This document shows positions 1 to 7,848 of a stretch of DNA of 28,185 bases, piece after piece. Position numbers and translations under genes: made by a program. The stretch's first letter is position 1; each line of letters starts with the position of its first letter. Source of the stretch: a virus. The notes under the pieces are model-generated. The model saw only the letters and a list, made by a program, of their open reading frames with translations, was not told the origin of the DNA and made no database searches. Location: the IMG/VR virus record IMGVR_UViG_3300006793_000201, positions 1 through 28,185 of that record. One strand, given 5' to 3'.

Positions 1-869
1 AGAGACAGGCCAAGCGCCATCAAAGCCTGCGACTTGTCAACCTTGCCGCTGATATCTACGCCAGTGGCATCGGCAAACTCTTGCTTATAATCTTCAAGAT
101 TCATCTTCGGTTCTTCGCCACGAACAGACGCTACGTTGTCCATTGCCTGCTTTAGAATTGCCTCAAAGGGGTTGTCAGTTTTATCAGCCTGCTGGTCGCC
201 TGCGGGCTGGTCAGTCGTTGTTTCAGAAGTTTCAGTAAGAGCCGAACCAACGCCAGCATTTTCGTCCGCTTCCATTGCAGCCACCTCTTCTGGTGACATG
301 CTTGGTATGTTTGCGTCAGGGACGGTAGTTAACTCGTCATCCAGGCTCTCGTCTTTGGTTGTGGTCGCCAAATCTTTAGAAATGTCAGAAAGGCTCTTGG
401 AAATACTTGCGCCAGCCGACTCGCCTCTAATTCTTTCAGCAATAGAAGATAAATCAGAATCAATTTTAGCGCGAGCGCCCGGAAGCTCATCCTCTACAAT
501 TTCTTGCATCGCACGCTCTGTTGGTTGAGCCAAAATCTCTCCAAGACCACCGCCCAACTCTCCAGCAGCGCTATACGCCATGCGAGGAATTTCTAAGGCA
601 GGACGAATGCCATAATCATAAAGAGCCTGACCAGCCGCAGGAAAATCAGTAAGAGCACCAAGAATGGCCCCGCCTTTTGTATCATACTCTCTTCCAGGGA
701 GCTTTCCGAACAATTCTTCAGCCGTTGGCAAAGCGCCTTCAGTGACGCGCCCCGCTCGCTCAGAAACCATGCCGCCAATAGGGCGCTGGTATCTATCGCG
801 TATCATTTGCTCTATTTGAGTGTCTGTAACCTGACCAATGCCTGAGCCTTTTACGCCTTGAACTGCCAT
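1..869 (-). CDS. Internal virion (ejection-type) protein, C-terminus cut by window edge
   Basis: The reading frame opens with ATG at 869 (MAVQGVKGSGIGQV...) and stays open to base 1, so only about 289 N-terminal residues are visible and the stop lies outside. It starts 11 bases after the stop of the gene at 880-1770, with an AAGGAGCT Shine-Dalgarno 5-6 bases before the ATG. The N-terminal half is Ala/Gly-rich with amphipathic stretches. Residues of roughly 150-260 are acidic, Ser/Thr-rich and probably disordered. The visible end reads ...SQALMALGLS, an Ala/Met/Leu-rich stretch of the kind seen in internal virion proteins. It follows two similar Gly/Ala-rich proteins after the nozzle gene, the usual place for podoviral ejection proteins. 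There is no lysozyme motif in the visible part. The function is inferred from position and composition, not from a clear homologue. Confidence 0.7.
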   Translation of the reverse strand, partial: MAVQGVKGSGIGQVTDTQIEQMIRDRYQRPIGGMVSERAGRVTEGALPTAEELFGKLPGREYDTKGGAILGALTDFPAAGQALYDYGIRPALEIPRMAYSAAGELGGGLGEILAQPTERAMQEIVEDELPGARAKIDSDLSSIAERIRGESAGASISKSLSDISKDLATTTKDESLDDELTTVPDANIPSMSPEEVAAMEADENAGVGSALTETSETTTDQPAGDQQADKTDNPFEAILKQAMDNVASVRGEEPKMNLEDYKQEFADATGVDISGKVDKSQALMALGLS

Positions 870-879
870 CTAAAGCTCC

Positions 880-1770
880 TTATTTTGCGGTGGCACCAGC
901 GCCAGATAGGGCTGTGTAAGCCCCAACACCTTGCAAGAATGGGTTTGCCTGCGGTGTGGTTGTAGACTTGAATACAGATGACAGGCTGCCTGAAGGCGTT
1001 CCTTTTAGCAATGAGGAGCCAAGCTCTAAACGAGTGAAAGGCTCTTGCGCCTGCTGCATTAGATTCTGACGAGTGGCGTCAAGCTGTGCCTGCGACTGCT
1101 GCTGACCAATCTGGCCAAGCTGAGACAGTGAACCAACATCAGCGCGACCTAGCTCTGAGCCTACGCGGCCAATGTCTGCTGTCTGCGCCCCAACACCGCC
1201 AAACGCTTGACCAAGACCACCGAGCAATTGTCCGGCTCTTTGAGATGATTGTACTGCTGTATCAAAGCCCTTTGACAAAAACTCACCGACCTTGCCAAGT
1301 CGAGCACGCTCACCTTCAGCCAACTGCACGCCCTCGCGTGAGCCACCGAATGCTCCGGCACCATACGCGCCAGACTTTACCTTTTGAGCTCCCATAGCTG
1401 CCTGACGGTTGATTTCGTCAATAACCGCGCTCTGGTATGGGTTCATAAACTGTGAAATGCCCTGAGAGGGGTCAAGCATAGCAACGCCTTGCCCTAAAGC
1501 ACCAATGCCTGCTTGCGCGGCGCCCAGGCCTTGCTGCAACGCTGGCTGATAGGTTCCTACTTGAGCCTGTCCTAGCTGGGCTGCTTGCTGCTGGAGAGGG
1601 TCAAGGCCAGCGACTTGATACTGAGGAAGGTTTATTGGCTTGTCTAAAAGACCGGGAGCTGTTTGCTGGCCGCCACTAAAGGTTCCGAAAGCAGTATCTA
1701 AAACGCGCTTTTCAAGGCTCTCCAAGTAGGGCGCAAGGCGTTGTACCTGTTCTACGGTTTGAGTAGCCAT
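880..1770 (-). CDS. Putative internal virion/ejection protein, Gln/Gly/Ala-rich
   Basis: This 296-residue protein starts MATQTVEQVQRLAPYLE. It is very rich in Gln, Gly and Ala, with repeated GLGQA/QLGQ-type runs (for example residues 60-100 and 180-230) that should form long amphipathic helices. No enzyme motif, signal peptide or transmembrane helix is evident. Its ATG overlaps the stop of the upstream gene at 1770 by one base (TAATG), so the two are translationally coupled. Lying directly after the nozzle gene in the order nozzle, small protein, Ala-rich protein, this protein, large internal protein, it fits the ejection-protein set of podoviruses, which leaves the capsid with the DNA. The family name is not recognised; the role is inferred from composition and place. 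Confidence 0.7.
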   Translation of the reverse strand: MATQTVEQVQRLAPYLESLEKRVLDTAFGTFSGGQQTAPGLLDKPINLPQYQVAGLDPLQQQAAQLGQAQVGTYQPALQQGLGAAQAGIGALGQGVAMLDPSQGISQFMNPYQSAVIDEINRQAAMGAQKVKSGAYGAGAFGGSREGVQLAEGERARLGKVGEFLSKGFDTAVQSSQRAGQLLGGLGQAFGGVGAQTADIGRVGSELGRADVGSLSQLGQIGQQQSQAQLDATRQNLMQQAQEPFTRLELGSSLLKGTPSGSLSSVFKSTTTPQANPFLQGVGAYTALSGAGATAK

Positions 1771-2591
1771 TATGCCATCCTCTCAAGATTATCCATCACA
1801 TCGTACATGCGGCCTATACCCTTACGCAAGTCGCCATCCCCCATGCCTTTTACAGCATCACGAGTCATTACGAACTCACCAGCCATAAGCATGGCAGGCA
1901 CATCATCTTTTTTACCAGACCCTTCAGAGGGGTCTATACCGCCATTACGGCGCGGAAAGTAAGCCTCCCCGCCATCAGCGTAGTTAATTCCACCTAACTG
2001 GCCCCCAGCTAACTGCTGACCTTCATATGAGGCACCAAACGGGCGGGACTCAAATTGCGACTGCGCTTCTTCTTCTTCTGCGGCAAGAGCCTGCGCCAAA
2101 AGGCCAGCGGCCAATCCTTCTCCCATTTGACTGTTAAGAAGCTTAAACAGCAAACTGCCTTCACCTTCACCCGCAAAGTTTAAGGACTTTAACAAGTCGC
2201 CAGACATTGTTTTTGCTTCTGCCGCTTTTGCCGCTCCAGAGAACCCTCCAAAGCCAGCACCTCCTGATGTAGAGGCAATCTTTCCGCTTTTTGCCAGCTC
2301 TGCAACTGTTCTTCCAGTGGGCGCCGCCTGCTGAGCAGCCAACATTGCGGCGTCATCATATCCGCTAACAGGAACTTTAGCCTGCCCGCCTATGCCAGAC
2401 GCAACACCGCCCAAAACGCCGCTTAGCAAAGCCTCTTTAGGCTTTTGCCCCATCAACAGGCCTAAACCACCAGAAGCAATGGCGCTTTGCATGAAAGGGG
2501 TTAAACCTGGGGCTATGGCGGCTCCAATACCAGGCGCAAAGGCGCCCAATGCTATGGGTGCCGCTTTTCTAATAAGTTTGCCTAAATTCAT
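1770..2591 (-). CDS. Putative internal virion protein with tape-measure-like C-terminal motif
   Basis: The protein has 273 residues. Residues 1-70 are hydrophobic and Gly/Ala-rich (GAFAPGIGAAIAPG, GVLGGVASGIGG) and look membrane-active. The C-terminal third carries NYADGGEAYFPRRNGG followed by SGKKDDVPAMLMAGEFV and TRDAV. This matches the 'GG ... D-x-I/V-P-A-x-L-x-x-GEFV' motif that ends many phage tape-measure and internal virion proteins. The gene overlaps its upstream neighbour (2591) and its downstream neighbour (1770) by one base each. A role as an ejected or tail-lumen protein is inferred. The YADGGEA segment also resembles the Gly-Gly core of the small tagged proteins near the terminase gene. 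It is too short to be a real tape measure, which agrees with a short tail. Confidence 0.7.
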   Translation of the reverse strand: MNLGKLIRKAAPIALGAFAPGIGAAIAPGLTPFMQSAIASGGLGLLMGQKPKEALLSGVLGGVASGIGGQAKVPVSGYDDAAMLAAQQAAPTGRTVAELAKSGKIASTSGGAGFGGFSGAAKAAEAKTMSGDLLKSLNFAGEGEGSLLFKLLNSQMGEGLAAGLLAQALAAEEEEAQSQFESRPFGASYEGQQLAGGQLGGINYADGGEAYFPRRNGGIDPSEGSGKKDDVPAMLMAGEFVMTRDAVKGMGDGDLRKGIGRMYDVMDNLERMA

Positions 2592-2890
2592 TATGATATA
2601 CTCACTACTACCGAGCCTATTGATGCTGTCGCTGACAAACTGTCAGGAACCGCTACGTCTGCTAGGGAAATTTTAACATCATTCCCGATTCTATACAATG
2701 CCCCTGCCTCTAACCCTGTGTCAGAAGTGGGTAAATCAGTAAAAGTTACCTTTGTAGACCGCTCTTCACCAGGATTTCTTTCCTGAGCTATAAACAGCTC
2801 TAAAGATTTTATCAAATCTGACATGAAAGTAACGTCATAATTGTTCGGGGCGTTTGGCAGCCTCGGCGCTACAGACTGAGAATTCGCCAT
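2591..2890 (-). CDS. Small conserved phage protein after the nozzle gene, function unknown
   Basis: A 99-residue protein beginning MANSQSVAPRLPNAPNNYD. A predicted helix (MSDLIKSLELFIAQERN) is followed by a short beta-rich C-terminal half with TFTDLPTSDTGLEAGALYR and a hydrophobic end. The phrase 'LPTSDTGLEAGALYRIGNDV' resembles small beta domains attached to phage fibre or structural proteins. Start and stop overlap the flanking genes by one base (2890 with the nozzle stop, 2591 with the next ATG). There is no enzyme motif and no membrane segment. I do not recognise a named family. Position between nozzle and internal virion proteins suggests a minor virion component or assembly factor. Confidence 0.75.
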   Translation of the reverse strand: MANSQSVAPRLPNAPNNYDVTFMSDLIKSLELFIAQERNPGEERSTKVTFTDLPTSDTGLEAGALYRIGNDVKISLADVAVPDSLSATASIGSVVVSIS

Positions 2891-5007
2891 TATCTCCTCC
2901 CGTCAGGCCGTAAGTCTACTCGTGGAACGCCAAGCTTCCATCTAACGCCTATATCATCAGACTCTATCTTCATCGAGAAAGAGCGCCCACGCAGCCGCAT
3001 GTCCAGCTCATTTGTCCACTGTTCTACAGGCGTTGTTGCTGTTCTAGTGACGGCTCCTGTTTCTGTCTGATTATAGCTGGCTCCAGGATATGTTCGGGTT
3101 TGCAGCGTAAAATCTACAACAGGATTAGATGCGCTAGAGCCATCAAATTTCAGGTCAGGTATTAATCGGCGAGTAAGAACAAAGTTGTCACCGTCACCCA
3201 TATCCATTTGAGAGGACTCAATGAAAGAGTCCATAGGAGAGCCGTCATCATCGACACCAATTTCATGGTTATACAAATAGCTTGAGCCGCCATTTTCGCC
3301 AGCCGCTATCGGGTACTGACGTATTCCTCTGTCTTTCCAAGCTGTTCTTGATAGGTTTCCATAGTACCAAACTTTATCAAGATAATTATAAATTACATAT
3401 CTGTCGTTTTCTTGGCTGCTGGCAGACGGGTAGTACCAGATTACCTCACCCCACTGCGAGTTAACGCCGCACACAACCTTGTTTTTTTGCTCAAAATTAA
3501 AGTCCAAGAAAACATAGTCACGAACAGTACATGGGAGCTGTGTTGTTTGCCCTGCGTACACATAGAAGTTGTCATTACCCATCCAGAACACAAAGTCCTC
3601 TGTGGATATTGCCGCCTCCGGGCCCATAATTGTGATATTAGTGGCTAGTTGCTGTATCCCAAAGGTGAATGGAGGACCGACAAACCGCATGGAGTGCAGT
3701 GATTTGTCTGTCCAAATCAATACTTCACGCTTTGTTTCAATAGCCTGAACAAATGTACTGCCAGAACCAAGACGCAGACTACCAGCGGTATTGTCGCTGC
3801 GTGTTTCCCAATCTGTTAAGGACTCCTGAGAAGAGAACCTAACAAGCAAATTGTCCTGTGCGCCGCCAGCTTCCGGGTCGCAGGCGAAGGCAATAACATG
3901 TCTATCTAGGTCAGAGACAAGTATTTGCTTTGCTATTGTTGGAGCCTTATTGGCGCCGGACAAGGACGTTATATCCACAGCGCGGCTAGATAAAGTATTT
4001 GTTTTGTCCCAATAGTAAATGCCGCTATCAATTGGATTTATTAACAAATCTTCGCCAAAGTTATCATGGGACCATAAACGCAGCTCAGTTTGTGTAGTAA
4101 CACCGCCTGAAGCCGCCTGCCCCCAGCCGAAGAAATCGTCTGATGAGTTCGTATTTCCAATAGCCAGACGTACAGTTTCACCGCTTGTGTGAGAGTCAGC
4201 AGTTGTACCGCGCACGCCTCTAGTACACCCGGTAAGGTCGCTACCAGAAACGCCTGTATAGTCGATTAACTCACTATCTACAGCAATAGTACCGCTGGTA
4301 GGAAATCCAGTAGTGGAGGTTAGCGTTATTGTTGTGTCAGAGTTTGTTATGGAGCCGTTAAGCTGGGCAGTCAGCGCCCCTGAAGTTGTGCCGCCATACA
4401 GCCCAGCACTCCAACCAGTACCACCAACCGCAGAGTTTAAGCCTGTGTTTATTTGATATTCACCCACAGTGGAGGAGCCGCCGTTTCCTGTATCGGAGGC
4501 ATTTGCTGTAAAAGGGGACACATCTATTGTGTATGTGTTCGCATCAATTACTGTAAGTTCGTGCTCAATATTAAGAACGACAGCGGTAATGTCGCCGCCT
4601 AAAGAAACAGCGCCAGAAAAAGTAACGAAGTCGCCTGTAACGGCGCCATGATTGGAATCTGTTACTGTTATTGTGCTAGAGCCGTTTGTGGCGGCAAACG
4701 TAACGTCACCAGCAGAAGTGGTTGAGCGTATTGGGGTGATGTCGTTGTACGCGCCGCCTTCTTCAATATAGTATTTTAAGTTTGTTCCCAGACCCATGTA
4801 ATCAGAGCCATCTAACGCTACCCAATTGTGTAGACGCCGCGCTGTTCCTAAATATGCAGCGCTGGAGTATTTCTGCCAACCGCCAATTTTTTCAGGAAAA
4901 CCAAGGTGAAACCTAATCTTGTCCCCATCAGACCAACCACCTTCGTTAGCATATGATGTAAACTCTCGATTAATACCTGGTCTAAATTGTAATTTCGTAA
5001 GAGCCAT
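2890..5007 (-). CDS. Tail nozzle / DNA-stabilisation protein (P22 gp10 / SU10 nozzle type)
   Basis: This 705-residue protein starts MALTKLQFRPGINREFT and contains GGWSDGDKIRFHLGFPEKIGGW, an N-terminal signature of the phage stabilisation/nozzle family that closes the podoviral neck below the adaptor ring. The body is beta-rich with repeated aromatic strands (residues 330-650), as expected for a beta-propeller-like nozzle. Residues of about 90-290 look like inserted Ig-like or fibre-type domains. One has the motif SGTIAVDSELIDYTG ... CTRGVRGT ... HTSG, common in phage structural proteins. The ATG at 5007 is preceded by GGAT eight bases upstream, a weak ribosome site; a TATAAT hexamer lies at 5040-5045. 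The C-terminus (GVPRVDLRPDGRR) is intact. The family call is confident; the domain limits are approximate. Confidence 0.85.
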   Translation of the reverse strand: MALTKLQFRPGINREFTSYANEGGWSDGDKIRFHLGFPEKIGGWQKYSSAAYLGTARRLHNWVALDGSDYMGLGTNLKYYIEEGGAYNDITPIRSTTSAGDVTFAATNGSSTITVTDSNHGAVTGDFVTFSGAVSLGGDITAVVLNIEHELTVIDANTYTIDVSPFTANASDTGNGGSSTVGEYQINTGLNSAVGGTGWSAGLYGGTTSGALTAQLNGSITNSDTTITLTSTTGFPTSGTIAVDSELIDYTGVSGSDLTGCTRGVRGTTADSHTSGETVRLAIGNTNSSDDFFGWGQAASGGVTTQTELRLWSHDNFGEDLLINPIDSGIYYWDKTNTLSSRAVDITSLSGANKAPTIAKQILVSDLDRHVIAFACDPEAGGAQDNLLVRFSSQESLTDWETRSDNTAGSLRLGSGSTFVQAIETKREVLIWTDKSLHSMRFVGPPFTFGIQQLATNITIMGPEAAISTEDFVFWMGNDNFYVYAGQTTQLPCTVRDYVFLDFNFEQKNKVVCGVNSQWGEVIWYYPSASSQENDRYVIYNYLDKVWYYGNLSRTAWKDRGIRQYPIAAGENGGSSYLYNHEIGVDDDGSPMDSFIESSQMDMGDGDNFVLTRRLIPDLKFDGSSASNPVVDFTLQTRTYPGASYNQTETGAVTRTATTPVEQWTNELDMRLRGRSFSMKIESDDIGVRWKLGVPRVDLRPDGRR

Positions 5008-5039
5008 ATTTTTTTATCCATAATGCCTATGCCCCCCAT

Positions 5040-5045
5040 ATTATA
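5040..5045 (-). promoter_or_regulatory. Possible -10 element (TATAAT) upstream of the nozzle gene
   Basis: The minus strand reads TATAAT here, 32 bases before the nozzle ATG at 5007, inside one of the few real intergenic gaps (5008-5074). Seventeen bases upstream there is no good TTGACA match, so this is only a weak candidate for a host sigma-70-type promoter. The region is AT-rich and a chance match is possible. Confidence 0.25.
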
Positions 5046-5057
5046 CTATTTTACTTC

Positions 5058-5079
5058 GATAGACCAGCGCGTGTCTATC
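5058..5079 (-). other. Perfect 7-bp hairpin spanning the stop of the 2OG oxygenase gene
   Basis: GATAGAC (5058-5064) and GTCTATC (5073-5079) pair perfectly around an 8-base loop. The TAG stop of the oxygenase gene (5075-5077) lies in the stem. No U-run follows on the minus strand, so it is not a canonical intrinsic terminator. It may protect or separate the transcript segments, or may be chance. Confidence 0.4.
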
Positions 5080-5644
5080 TCCAGTGTGGCCCCAAAGCCC
5101 ATCCAACCAGGCTATACCTATCGCCCCTTGTTACTGGTGTAACACCGTGAGGCTCAAAGCTGCTGAACACAACAAGTGTGCCGCGCCCCTTTACGGACTC
5201 AGAATTGTACATATCATTGTCGGGGAAACAAAGCTCACCTCCTTCATAGTCAGAAGGCTCTGAAAGTTGAATTGTAAGACTTAATTTTCGAGAACACTCA
5301 GCGCCCGCAGAATCTACTCCATTCCAAAGGTCAACATGAACATCATACTTTCCTGAATACTTTTCACTGTATTCTGTAAACTGAAGAAAGTTTAACTTTC
5401 TAACATCATATAAAAAGTATTTTTGATTAACTTCCCAGATTTTTTTGTTTATTTTATGGAATAGGTCAGCCTCTTGAAGAGAGTTTGTTATCATCATAAC
5501 ATTACTTCTTCTAAGCTCCTCATTTACACTGCTTGAAGCTCCAACCGTTCCGGGAGACAAACTCTCCCTGCAATTTTGAATTATCTGCGTACATTCATCT
5601 TTGTTTAAAAAGTTTTCCTCTACATAAATTCCTCTATTTGTCAT
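5075..5644 (-). CDS. 2OG-Fe(II) oxygenase, prolyl-4-hydroxylase-like
   Basis: A 189-residue protein with the full double-stranded beta-helix signature. It has H103-x-D105 (DVHVDLW), a GGELCFP strand near residue 135, H166 (FEPHGVTPV) as third iron ligand, and R176 in GDRYSLVGW as the 2-oxoglutarate-binding arginine. This layout matches prolyl-4-hydroxylase-type oxygenases (2OG-FeII_Oxy_3 group), which couple decarboxylation of 2-oxoglutarate to substrate hydroxylation. The closest family feature is 'H-x-D ... EGGEL-x-F ... H-x-V-x-P-V-x-x-G-x-R-Y'. The substrate is unknown; phage tail or host proteins are possibilities. The gene overlaps the gene upstream (5634-6326) by 11 bases, so translation is probably coupled. 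Its base composition is visibly AT-richer than the nozzle gene, suggesting a separately acquired accessory gene. Confidence 0.88.
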   Translation of the reverse strand: MTNRGIYVEENFLNKDECTQIIQNCRESLSPGTVGASSSVNEELRRSNVMMITNSLQEADLFHKINKKIWEVNQKYFLYDVRKLNFLQFTEYSEKYSGKYDVHVDLWNGVDSAGAECSRKLSLTIQLSEPSDYEGGELCFPDNDMYNSESVKGRGTLVVFSSFEPHGVTPVTRGDRYSLVGWALGPHWR

Positions 5645-6326
5645 TTTTAAATGCCTCGTAATATATTCTGGCTATACCGCTTTTAAAGTTTCTGTAGTTA
5701 TAAAAAACATCGTTTTTCTTTATATCTCCAACTTTTACAGTGTACTTGGGAATTCCTTCAGGGAAATACAGCAAGCATAAGGGGGTGCCTGCGGGCAATA
5801 AAACACTTTCCTCTTCATGGGCGCCGCGAGATATTTTTTCAAGCTCTGATAACTTAAAAAAAGTGTTTATGTTAAATTGACTGGATTCTTTTATAAAAGG
5901 AAAAACTCCCTCTGTACTACGAAACAAGTTTTCGTAGTCTGGAGTGTAATTAAAAGAGGTCATTTGAACAGCTTTTATAGGCCGTTTTGATTTAAAGCTT
6001 ATAGAGGGAGATATTTTTATGTTTACAAACTCTTTTGAATGTTCTTTTGAGAGCTGCTCGCTTAACTCGTGACTATGAACATTCATAACCGTTGGGTTCA
6101 TTGAATCTATGCGGAAATTTGAACCCTCTTTAAACATCATCAAATCACAAGGGAGTCGAACAAGTAGAGAATCTTTGAACAACCATGTAAAAGCAGGGCA
6201 CGACCTAACGCTTCTTCGAGGAGGCAAATAAGAAAGCCAGAGCGGTTTATCTTTCATAACGGGAGATACAAACTCGTGAAAGGATTTTTTTAAAACCTCA
6301 TCGGGTACTGTAAAGGTAATTGTCAT
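5634..6326 (-). CDS. Accessory phage protein, resembles DUF6065-type proteins
   Basis: A 230-residue protein (MTITFTVPDEVLKKSF). Visible features are PLWLSYLPPRRSVRSCPAFTW near residues 28-48, a LPCDLMMF stretch, and a C-terminal part with PAGTPLCLLYFPEG. The 'proline-rich segment, then CPAF, then P-x-D' order is what I recall of the DUF6065 group of phage and bacterial proteins. That is a recollection and not a search result. No catalytic motif or membrane helix is seen. A strong ribosome site (GGAGGGGCGC) lies directly before the ATG at 6326. It overlaps the downstream 2OG oxygenase by 11 bases, so the two may act together. AT-rich and Lys/Ser/Phe-rich compared with the structural genes. 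Confidence 0.6.
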   Translation of the reverse strand: MTITFTVPDEVLKKSFHEFVSPVMKDKPLWLSYLPPRRSVRSCPAFTWLFKDSLLVRLPCDLMMFKEGSNFRIDSMNPTVMNVHSHELSEQLSKEHSKEFVNIKISPSISFKSKRPIKAVQMTSFNYTPDYENLFRSTEGVFPFIKESSQFNINTFFKLSELEKISRGAHEEESVLLPAGTPLCLLYFPEGIPKYTVKVGDIKKNDVFYNYRNFKSGIARIYYEAFKNDK

Positions 6327-6344
6327 GCGCCCCTCCTAACAATT

Positions 6345-6866
6345 CTACGCGGTGCCAAACTCCATATCAAAAAGTCTAACAACTTCATCGGGCAAATAAC
6401 TTCTAGGCTCTGTGGCGCCCAGAATAATCTTATCGCCCTTTTTATCTACGTCCGTAATGCACTCTTGCCCTTTGTACTGTAGCCGAACAATTATTTCATT
6501 GTTACCGTACTTAGGATTTCTCTTCTCAGGCCAGTGATAGGTTGCTGTAGATACAAAACCGTACCTGTCGATATGGTGCATTATTTGTGTGGTTAAAAAA
6601 GAATACTCTCCATTTGTAAACCCGTGGAAAAGAAATGCCTCTTCCCAATTAGCAACATAATCTTCGCCATTTCTAAAAGGGTCTTTCTGAGAATTTTCCT
6701 CTTCAAAAATACCGCTTTTAACCCAATTATTTACGTTGCCTTCTAACCAATTAAAAGTTGGCGCAAGAAAATTAAGGGCGTCAGCTTGGTTCATTTCAAG
6801 CTGTTTCACCCATCCAATGCTGTCAAACTGGTGGTCGATTTTTGGGGATTTAAGAGAGCTTTTCAT
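6345..6866 (-). CDS. Accessory protein of unknown function
   Basis: A 173-residue protein starting MKSSLKSPKIDHQFDSIGWV. It is rich in aromatic residues (Trp, Tyr, Phe) and has no transmembrane helix, signal peptide or motif I can name. Residues 86-120 (FTNGEYSFLTTQIMHHIDRYGF) suggest a compact alpha/beta fold. The start ATG overlaps the stop of the upstream Gly-rich gene by one base (6866), and the stop lies 18 bases before the next gene. It sits in the AT-rich accessory run 5075-6866 between the fibre genes and the nozzle gene. It could modify or assist the adhesin upstream, or act on the host; neither can be read from the sequence. Confidence 0.65.
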   Translation of the reverse strand: MKSSLKSPKIDHQFDSIGWVKQLEMNQADALNFLAPTFNWLEGNVNNWVKSGIFEEENSQKDPFRNGEDYVANWEEAFLFHGFTNGEYSFLTTQIMHHIDRYGFVSTATYHWPEKRNPKYGNNEIIVRLQYKGQECITDVDKKGDKIILGATEPRSYLPDEVVRLFDMEFGTA

Positions 6867-7474
6867 TATCCAATGGTAAACAAAAACCCACTTTGTCCGG
6901 GATTGTTTTGACCGTAGTATCTACCGCCGTTGCCGCCTGCACCGTACCCGTCATATATTACGTTTGAGTTGGTGCCAGTATTAGATAATCCGGGGCCCGC
7001 AAAGCCGGGTGCTGGTGTACTACCAGTCGATTGAGGATTGCCCGACCAAGCCCCCCCGTTTCCTCCCGGAAAGTTGAATGTCTGCGTATGAGAAATACCG
7101 CTAGTTCCACCAGTGCCGCCAGAATTATTGTAGCTTGCTGGACCCGCATTGCCGCCTGCGCCTACATTGTAAGTAGCGTTCCCTCCAGCAGATACATCAG
7201 CTACGGCTATACCCGTTCTGCCAGACCCGCCTGCTGGTGCGTATGACTGAAAGTTTTGAGTGTTTCGAGCCCCACCGCCCCCACCGCCACTGCCTATAAT
7301 AAACGCTAGGCTACTCCCAACCACAGCTTGGTTTGTAGTGCTTGAGAAAAATCCTGTAGACGCTCCGCCTGCTGGAATATTGTTGTTGTTCGCAAGATTA
7401 ACAGAATTGCCGTCAACAGCGCCCAACGCAGCATTATTGTCGATAACTGTTGTATTTCCAATAATATAAGCCAT
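6866..7474 (-). CDS. Glycine-rich tail adhesin/fibre-tip-like protein
   Basis: A 202-residue protein, unusually rich in Gly, Asn, Ala and Ser. The N-terminal 50 residues (MAYIIGNTTVIDNNAALGAV...) look like an attachment domain with a beta-strand registration motif. From residue 60 on there are polyglycine stretches (SGGGGGGARN, GAGGNAGPASYNNSGGTGG). This composition is like the polyglycine helix lattices at the tips of T-even adhesins and other Gly-rich phage fibre ends. No signal peptide or transmembrane segment. It overlaps its neighbours by one base on each side (7474, 6866). The next gene upstream is a fibre assembly chaperone, which supports a receptor-binding role. Family identity is inferred from composition. 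Confidence 0.65.
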   Translation of the reverse strand: MAYIIGNTTVIDNNAALGAVDGNSVNLANNNNIPAGGASTGFFSSTTNQAVVGSSLAFIIGSGGGGGGARNTQNFQSYAPAGGSGRTGIAVADVSAGGNATYNVGAGGNAGPASYNNSGGTGGTSGISHTQTFNFPGGNGGAWSGNPQSTGSTPAPGFAGPGLSNTGTNSNVIYDGYGAGGNGGRYYGQNNPGQSGFLFTIG

Positions 7475-7839
7475 TACACATACTCCTTTTCAGGCTGTTC
7501 AGGCCAATCAGACCAACCCTTATCGCCATCTTTTATTTCTCTAAGCGTAGCCCTGTATGTACGCCAATTTATAACGCTATCGGCAGTTAAACCAACGTCA
7601 GGTAGTTGCGTCCAGTCACTACTCATAAGAGCCTCTTTGGACATCTCTGTTAACTCTTCTGCGGTGTAAGACACCACAGCTGCGGTGAAAGTATCCGTAG
7701 AAGAGTCGTAAGTGGCGCCAGGGCCCGCAAAACCAGAATTGTTGTCAGTAAGCAAAATCCATCCCGCATCCGCCGAATCTGGGTCACAAACAACAGTGTT
7801 TAAGCAAACACCGTTTTCTATAATTGCATACTGAGCCAT
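7474..7839 (-). CDS. Tail fibre assembly chaperone-like protein
   Basis: A 121-residue protein from the ATG at 7839 (MAQYAIIENGVCLNTVVCD). An in-frame GTG nine bases earlier is less likely because AGGTG sits at normal spacing only for the ATG. The N-terminal half is a small beta domain. The C-terminal half has the signature SSDWTQLPDVGLT ... WRTYRATLREIKDG, matching the phage tail assembly chaperone pattern 'tDWtqLpD ... w..YRqaLRdI' (Phage_tail_APC type, related to DUF4376 proteins). Such proteins help fold or attach tail fibres and may stay on the fibre. The gene lies between a 2OG oxygenase and the Gly-rich adhesin-like gene, whose start overlaps its stop, consistent with chaperoning that product. 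Confidence 0.78.
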   Translation of the reverse strand: MAQYAIIENGVCLNTVVCDPDSADAGWILLTDNNSGFAGPGATYDSSTDTFTAAVVSYTAEELTEMSKEALMSSDWTQLPDVGLTADSVINWRTYRATLREIKDGDKGWSDWPEQPEKEYV

Positions 7840-7848
7840 TTTATTCAC

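Noticed and set aside
5058-5079. Hairpin after the 2OG oxygenase gene as an intrinsic terminator
   Set aside because: The stem is only 7 bp, moderately AT-rich, and not followed by a U-run on the transcribed strand.
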